This document shows positions 59,907-64,000 of a stretch of DNA of 64,000 bases, in pieces. Each line of letters starts with the position of its first letter. The first letter of the stretch is position 1. Below the pieces are notes generated by a model. That model searched no databases, was not told the origin of the DNA, and saw only the letters and a program-made list of their open reading frames with translations. The position numbers and the translations under genes are program-made. This stretch comes from Anaerolineae bacterium (GTDB lineage Bacteria; Chloroflexota; Anaerolineae; Promineifilales; Promineifilaceae), in contig JAHDWJ010000008.1 in the NCBI GenBank assembly GCA_023384415.1, positions 1 through 64,000 of the forward strand, read 5' to 3'.

Positions 59907-60815
59907 TCACCTCCGCCACACCTGCACCAGCAGTACCCCCATCCCAACCAGCACCAATCCTACTATTTGCCGCCCCGATAATCCTTCACCGAGAAAAAGC
60001 CAGGCCAACAGAGCGATCTGGGGCAGCATCAGACTGTTTAAGACGCTCGATTCAACCGCCGTCAGGGTTTGTAACGTCCGATTCCACAGGGTAAAGGCAA
60101 ACGCCGTATTGACCAGGGCCAGCCAGCCAATGATCACCCACTGCGACCCCTGGAGTAGCCCAAACCCCTGAATCACCCCTCCTAATCCTAACAGTAACGC
60201 CGAGCCAATGCCCATACTGACAAAAGTCACCAACAGCGGGGGCAAAGTCGCCTGCTGATTGACTTGCCGTCCCAATACCGCTCCCGCCGCATTAGCCAAA
60301 ACGCCCCCCCCGGCCACAGCCAACCCTAACCAGGCTCCAGGTGGCAGGTCCAGGGGCAGAAAATAAACGCCTACCCCTATTCCAGAGAGCAGCATGGCTA
60401 ACCATTGCCGTCGGGTAGGCTTCTCTACCCCTTTGGCGATATTGATTCCCCCCACAACGATACCGGTTAGATTGAGCATAAGCGTTACGGTGGCCGCTGG
60501 CAGCAGCGATAGACTGATAAATTGCGCCCCCTGGGTCAAGACATAAAGCACCAACCCCAACCAGGCTAACTGCTTCCAGGTCAACCAGGGGATCGCACGA
60601 AGTTGCGGCCGGTATTGCGGATTAAACAGAACCAGCGGGGCCAGGATGAGGAAAGCCAGAGTGTAGCGTAAGCCCGCAAAGGTAAGAGCGGGAAGCTGCG
60701 CTTGCAAGCCGATTTTGATCAAGACCCAGGAAGTTGACCAGAGAAAGGTGACCAAAATAGCCTGCAAAATGGCGATTATCCGCCGTCGCTGAGAGTGGGT
60801 ATGAAACTGAGACAA
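59907..60815 (-). CDS. EamA-family (DMT superfamily) transporter
   Basis: A 302-residue membrane protein with ten hydrophobic segments arranged as two EamA repeats: ILVTFLWSTSWVLIKIG at the start and the second repeat from about 160 (LGLAVAGGGVLANAAGAVL), ending with ALLAWLFLGEGLSGRQIVGL, the typical G-E-x-x motif. Members export amino acids, metabolites or drugs. The substrate is unknown. It lies 24 bp behind the FAD oxidoreductase gene on the same strand, so they may be cotranscribed. Confidence 0.9.
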   Translation of the reverse strand: MSQFHTHSQRRRIIAILQAILVTFLWSTSWVLIKIGLQAQLPALTFAGLRYTLAFLILAPLVLFNPQYRPQLRAIPWLTWKQLAWLGLVLYVLTQGAQFISLSLLPAATVTLMLNLTGIVVGGINIAKGVEKPTRRQWLAMLLSGIGVGVYFLPLDLPPGAWLGLAVAGGGVLANAAGAVLGRQVNQQATLPPLLVTFVSMGIGSALLLGLGGVIQGFGLLQGSQWVIIGWLALVNTAFAFTLWNRTLQTLTAVESSVLNSLMLPQIALLAWLFLGEGLSGRQIVGLVLVGMGVLLVQVWRR

Positions 60816-60838
60816 TAACTCACCAGTCGCTGAACCGC

Positions 60839-62053
60839 TCAGTCCTCACTCCTTATTACAGCCTGGAAGGTAGCCCGCTCAAAGGGAGCAGGCCAGGGCT
60901 GTTCTAAGAGAAGCTGTGCCCCCAGGTAGCCTGACGTGTCAGCACTTTTGGCCGAGGTGCCGTTGCCCCCGGCGGCGACAAAAACGTGATCATCCAGTTG
61001 ATCAATGTATGGTTTGCCATGTGCGGTATAGGTGACTAAGCACCGTTTGGTTTGCCAGGATAGGGGGCGCAGAGTAGGAATCAGGTTTGAGAGCGCCGCC
61101 TGCATTTCGGCTTTGTGTGGATCACTATCCCCCTGAATCATCCAATGCCGCATCGCTTCCATATCAGACAGCGTTTGATCTGATGCAGTGTTGCACCCCA
61201 TTTTCAGGTAGGTGTGACCATCAGGGTAAGGGATAGGGGGGAGCAGGTAAATATCGGCCAGGACGGGCGAGGGAATTTCATAAATGAGGGCGGGCATCTG
61301 CGATAAACGGGCAATGTCTGCGGCCGCGAGCCGGGCCAAAATAATGGTCTCACTTTTCACTCGCACGACCAGCGGCCGCGTCAGCAGATGATACCCATTG
61401 ACAAAAGCCCCAGCCGCCAGCAACACCTTTTCCGCCTGGTACGTTTGCCCGTTGCGCGTCGTCACAGTGACATGATCAGTTGCCCGACAAAGTTGAATCA
61501 CCTCATCATTCACGATGGTGGCCCCCTGCTGTCGGGCCAGGTGAAGTTGGGCACGAATCATGGTGCGGGGGTTGATATAACCAGCCGGGGCCGGTTCAAA
61601 GCTGCCCTGAGCCTGTCCCGTGAACTGAAAAAGGGGGTGAGCCTGTCTTATCGCGGCCGCGTCCGGATAAATCTCATAGGCAGCCTTTAACGCGGCCGCG
61701 ATTTCCCCCCGCTGCCCCACGTACCGGCTTTCTCCTGGGGCATGGGTCACCGTCAGGACACCGCAGGGGGTATGAAAAAGTAGACCACTGGCCGCTTCTA
61801 AGAGAGGGTACTGCCCAATCGCCCGTTCGGCCAACTGGGACCAAACCATATCCCGTGCCAGCCGCTGCGTGATGCGCCCTTCATCATAATGGCTGCTGAA
61901 CACCCCATCATGGCGGGCATAATCCACTGGCTCATCTGGCCCGATCAGAGCTACATCTGGGGAGTGAGCGGAGAGATACCGTGCGGCCGCGCTGCCCATC
62001 AGCCCCTTGCCAATGACCAGAAAGGAAAACCGCCCCTGTATTGTTTTAGGCAT
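60839..62053 (-). CDS. FAD-dependent oxidoreductase, DAO/sarcosine-oxidase-like
   Basis: A 404-residue flavoprotein of the DAO family. It begins FLVIGKGLMGSAAARYLSAH (dinucleotide fold), has the mid-sequence YHLLTRPLVVRVKSETIILA, and toward the end FVAAGGNGTSAKSADTSGYLG, where the GGNG/SAKSAD segment resembles the FAD/substrate end of amine oxidases. It is more distant from sarcosine oxidase than the gene at 32986; the covalent cysteine equivalent lies in KRCLVTYTAHGKPYI, only loosely. Substrate unknown. Six GCGGCCGC sites lie in or near it. Confidence 0.8.
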   Translation of the reverse strand: MPKTIQGRFSFLVIGKGLMGSAAARYLSAHSPDVALIGPDEPVDYARHDGVFSSHYDEGRITQRLARDMVWSQLAERAIGQYPLLEAASGLLFHTPCGVLTVTHAPGESRYVGQRGEIAAALKAAYEIYPDAAAIRQAHPLFQFTGQAQGSFEPAPAGYINPRTMIRAQLHLARQQGATIVNDEVIQLCRATDHVTVTTRNGQTYQAEKVLLAAGAFVNGYHLLTRPLVVRVKSETIILARLAAADIARLSQMPALIYEIPSPVLADIYLLPPIPYPDGHTYLKMGCNTASDQTLSDMEAMRHWMIQGDSDPHKAEMQAALSNLIPTLRPLSWQTKRCLVTYTAHGKPYIDQLDDHVFVAAGGNGTSAKSADTSGYLGAQLLLEQPWPAPFERATFQAVIRSED

Positions 62054-62119
62054 GGGGGAATTGTAGCCAGAGAATCTGTTTCAGCCAGTTTCGCTCCTGG
62101 GGGACAGGCGGGGGCAGTT

Positions 62120-62512
62120 TTAGAAACAGAAAGTCAACGATTCATTTGTTCCTGGCCAATGATTGGAGATTGAAGGGGAAAAGTGGCGGTATTCTTTTTG
62201 CTGCTGCATAACTTGCCCTATTTGGCACAGGGTGAGGGAGCGTAGCTCTTGATCCGTCTCTGGTAAATGATCAAGAGTACGGCGATAGTAGGCCAGGGCA
62301 CGGGGATACTGTTTTAACTGCCAGTAAATAGAACCAACCGCATGGAAAAGCGCGGCCGCCATTTGGGGTGTCCCCCACTCTTCTATGATTTCCAGAGCCA
62401 ACAAGTAATCACCGATGGCCCGGTGAAATTGCTGACGTCGTAAATAACCAGCAGCCTGGTCACATAATAGTTGTACTTGATTAAGACGATTCTCTCGAAC
62501 TGACATAGTCAT
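62120..62512 (-). CDS. Small TPR-like protein
   Basis: A 130-residue helical protein with two to three TPR-type repeats (AAGYLRRQQFHRAIGDYLLA, ALFHAVGSIYWQLKQYPRAL, AYYRRTLDHLPE). The last 25 residues are non-helical and end in FCF, encoded near a spacer repeat, so the natural end may be altered. TPR proteins hold partners; which is unknown. Start by ATG at 62512; MSVREN six bases in is equally possible. Confidence 0.65.
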   Translation of the reverse strand: MTMSVRENRLNQVQLLCDQAAGYLRRQQFHRAIGDYLLALEIIEEWGTPQMAAALFHAVGSIYWQLKQYPRALAYYRRTLDHLPETDQELRSLTLCQIGQVMQQQKEYRHFSPSISNHWPGTNESLTFCF

Positions 62513-62572
62513 CCCCCGCTTGCCTGAAATTAACGTAAAAGGTTGGTAACTACTAACCCTCTCTGGCGATAT

Positions 62573-62631
62573 AACCTTCCGAAGGTTTCTTTGCCAATGA
62601 TCACCAGTGGGGAAAACCTTCGCAAGGCTTA
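62573..62631. repeat. ccttccgaaggttt stem-loop repeat
   Basis: Inverted relative of 19571-19623 (ccttccgaa, aatgatcacc and gcaaggct in common), with ends aaccttccgaaggttt and aaaaccttcgcaaggctt. Also similar to the core of the 100-bp repeats around the HTH gene. Confidence 0.65.
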
Positions 62632-62872
62632 GTTACAAAGGTTGTTGTTTTAGTCGCCAGTACTAGGAAAAAAGTCACGTAAACAAAAAACCAGATAGTC
62701 GGCCCAGTCAAGGATTACCACCAGGGTATGCCCCTACATTCACCTTTGCCCCGCGAAACCCCCAAGACCCTAAATTTCTAAAAAGCCAAACTTATTTAAT
62801 TAAACGGTTATATCTTGTCTCTTCAATCACTTTAGTAAAAAAACCTTTCGTTGATGCTTGCTGCGTTGGAGA

Positions 62873-62992
62873 TCAATGCTGTAGGACATACACCGTCCCG
62901 TGTTTACTTGGGCCTAACAAAACATCCACCTGATGGGTCTGACCGTCATCGTGCAGCGGAATTTTTACCTCCGTTAAACGGTGCCCATCTAA
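62873..62992 (-). pseudogene. Short coding relic, possibly NERD-like
   Basis: Forty codons without a start, from just after a TAG at 62993-62995 to TGA at 62873. The peptide LTEVKIPLHDDGQ then QVDVLLGPSKHGTVYV resembles the QIDxxLvxPxGVxV core of nuclease-related (NERD) domains. Weak evidence; it could be coincidence. Confidence 0.25.
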
Positions 62993-63195
62993 CTACATTG
63001 CCTGCACTCCCTGCTGGATGCCGGCTGGGTTTTTGACGTGGGTGTGATAAGTGGCGCGGCCGCAGCAATACACCAGCCGATGACACACCCGTCAATCAAC
63101 CCGACAAAAAGGGTGCGATCACAGCTAGAATTATCCCTACCACCAGCATCAGCTAGATTCATGATTAAATTCTAGTGATGCCTCTGTTGGATTTC

Positions 63196-63474
63196 TCATG
63201 AACGGTTTTGGCGGTATTCCTCTTTGGCTTCCCGCTCCATCTTTTCAAGGCGGGTGTAGTAATCAGCAAACTCGTTAAGATGAGCCAGGGCGATTTTGCC
63301 GGTAAGGATAGGATCGTTACCTGTCACATCTGTAGCCGGGTCATTCAAACCATGTTCTAACTCAATGTCCAGCCCCTTACGGAATTGCTCGACATCGAAT
63401 CGGTCCCACTTGATGCCAAGCTGATCCCCAATTTCTCGAGCTTGTTCAATAGTAAAATGTGTTTTAGCGGACAT
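63196..63474 (-). CDS. DUF5661-type small protein
   Basis: A 92-residue soluble protein. The sequence THFTIEQAREIGDQLGIKWD, DVEQFRKGLDIELEHGLND and TGKIALAHLNEFADYYTRL is characteristic of the DUF5661 family, helical proteins of unknown function often in archaea and environmental bacteria. ATG 63474 is preceded by aaggagaag, which decides the start against 63501. Monocistronic. Confidence 0.82.
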   Translation of the reverse strand: MSAKTHFTIEQAREIGDQLGIKWDRFDVEQFRKGLDIELEHGLNDPATDVTGNDPILTGKIALAHLNEFADYYTRLEKMEREAKEEYRQNRS

Positions 63475-63565
63475 TTGCTTCTCCTTAATACTCAGTGACA
63501 AAAACGGATAGGGAAATAAGCAGATGCTTGTCTGGGAAAATGGCGCATAAGGGTTATGGTAATTA

Positions 63566-63650
63566 AAAAATTAGGGTCTGGCGTTTTTTGATCTGACCAG
63601 TGGTGATTAGGGCATTGGTTAATGCCCAGGTGAAAGCAATTTCGCCAGAG
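63566..63650. repeat. tggcgaaatt...aaaaaacgccaga dispersed repeat, copy 2
   Basis: Inverse orientation of the repeat at 51731-51815 (shared gtctggcgttttttgatctga and tttcgcca ends). Located between the DUF5661 gene and the small gene at 63715. Confidence 0.7.
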
Positions 63651-63653
63651 TAC

Positions 63654-63691
63654 CGTAAGAAAAAAAGACCAGGCTGTTACACCTGGTCTTT
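63654..63691 (-). terminator. Rho-independent terminator of the small minus-strand gene
   Basis: A perfect 10-bp stem (aaagaccagg with cctggtcttt) and 8-base loop; on the minus strand it is followed by a run of T residues. It lies just behind the gene ending at 63715. Confidence 0.88.
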
Positions 63692-63714
63692 GACAAATGA
63701 GTTGCGGCCGCAAT

Positions 63715-63891
63715 TTATTCTGATTGTTCGGGTTCTTTAGGATGCTGACGCACCGGTACTGGGACACGTTTCTTTCCTGTCAGGCGTTCATAACCACGCA
63801 TCATCTCTTCTACAACTTCCCTAAACCCTGCTTCCCACGCTTCATTTAACCGTTTGATGATGCGTTTGCCGTGCCTGATTACATTTTTCAT
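63715..63891 (-). CDS. Small basic hypothetical protein
   Basis: A 58-residue protein, MKNVIRHGKRIIKRLNEAWE at the start, with an amphipathic helix (AGFREVVEEMMRGYERL) and a basic Pro-rich tail (KKRVPVPVRQHPKEPEQ). No family recognised. A clear terminator behind it supports that it is expressed. ATG 63891 has ggag eleven bases upstream; the frame to 63930 is less likely. Confidence 0.5.
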   Translation of the reverse strand: MKNVIRHGKRIIKRLNEAWEAGFREVVEEMMRGYERLTGKKRVPVPVRQHPKEPEQSE

Positions 63892-64000
63892 GGTAAGGTT
63901 GACTCCATTCGAATAAGCGGGATAACCCAACGGTTATCAATGGATACAATAGGTAGATTGTAGAACCTTTTTCTTACGGTCGCAATAACTATTCAGGGTA

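Larger units (their letters stand above)
62513..63195. other. Mostly non-coding spacer with relics
   Basis: About 680 bp with low coding potential: the stem-loop repeat at 62573-62631, an AT-rich stretch at about 62760-62850, and a short coding-like relic on the minus strand at 62873-62992. An ORF at 62851-63036 on the plus strand has no start signal and is not believed. Confidence 0.5.
208..63713. repeat. Highly iterated palindrome GCGGCCGC (about 99 copies across the window)
   Basis: The octamer GCGGCCGC recurs across the whole window, for example at 208, 553, 2763, 2863, 3633, 4381, 8968, 12280, 18272, 24739, 26339, 33063, 35571, 38375, 41442, 47338, 50061, 53546, 55636, 58069, 61654 and 63706. 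I counted about 99 by eye; at about 54% GC roughly two are expected. Most copies lie in genes, on either strand and in all reading frames, giving Ala-Ala-Ala, Arg-Pro or Gly-Arg. That argues for selection or mutation acting on DNA rather than protein. It resembles cyanobacterial HIP1 (GCGATCGC) in length, palindromy and density, but the sequence differs. Function unknown. Confidence 0.9.

Noticed and set aside
62851..63036. Plus-strand ORF of 61 codons
   Set aside because: No start signal, no family, and the opposite strand shows a better coding-like relic.
1..64000. tRNA, rRNA, riboswitch
   Set aside because: I looked for cloverleaf, rRNA-like and well-known riboswitch conserved strings and saw none that I could support; a covariance-model scan would be decisive.

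Overview
The window looks like a chromosomal segment of a Chloroflexota bacterium (Anaerolineae/Ardenticatenia-like; this is inferred from gene content, as there is no rRNA in the window). Pointers are STAND-ATPase/GNAT regulators in tandem, many receptor Ser/Thr kinases with Thr-Pro-rich extracellular tails, a membrane MutS-family ATPase, an Opp-type ABC operon, moderate GC (roughly 54%) and intergenic spacers full of short palindromic repeats. The octamer GCGGCCGC occurs about 99 times by eye, roughly 50 times more often than base composition predicts, and resembles the cyanobacterial HIP1 phenomenon with a different palindrome.

0-13 kb: a CgeB-like glycosyltransferase, a 247-bp MITE with perfect 16-bp TIRs and a 9-bp target duplication, a GlsB/YeaQ stress membrane protein, a 34-residue Lys-rich peptide gene, and a surface protein with PPC and P domains. 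A probable aerobic CoA-thioester aromatic pathway follows: a fused 2-aminobenzoyl-CoA (salicylyl-CoA) monooxygenase/reductase, diverging from a crotonase, a RidA-like protein and an acyl-CoA dehydrogenase. A rhodanese-SulP pair lies downstream of a TGTGA-N6-TCACA site.

13-34 kb: a GNAT acyltransferase, an aryl/acyl-CoA ligase followed by a decayed membrane-protein gene (two frameshifts and one stop), and two 692-residue STAND-GNAT-HTH paralogues flanking an FAD oxidoreductase. The paralogues share a 160-bp nearly identical tract, suggesting gene conversion. A second MITE copy with its own 9-bp duplication, a transglutaminase-like membrane protein, a complete Opp operon (binding protein-B-C-D-F) and a sarcosine-oxidase-like flavoprotein follow.

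34-55.5 kb is the most notable part: a type VII (ESX/WXG100-like) secretion locus physically joined to a Ser/Thr phosphorylation module. In order it has an excisionase-type HTH gene between 100-bp inverted repeats, a VWA-TM-FHA protein, a soluble kinase, a PP2C phosphatase and two receptor kinases, an EsaB/YukD-FHA fusion, a WXG100 protein, a three-ATPase EccC/EssC-like motor, three larger WXG proteins that all begin MP(L/I)LHMET, and two paralogous EspG-like proteins, each directly after a WXG protein with a distinct C-terminal domain. The phosphatase and the two kinases share the same FecR-like ectodomain, nearly identical between the phosphatase and the first receptor kinase, so opposing enzymes may read the same extracellular cue. 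No EccB/EccD/mycosin or clear EssB/YukC gene is seen; the second receptor kinase, with altered HRD and DFG motifs, is a possible YukC/EssB counterpart (inference).

55.5-64 kb: a membrane MutS-family ATPase, an NmrA-like oxidoreductase, a DUF427 protein, exonuclease III, an EamA exporter, an FAD oxidoreductase, a TPR protein, a possible NERD-like relic, a DUF5661 protein and a small hypothetical gene with a clear terminator.
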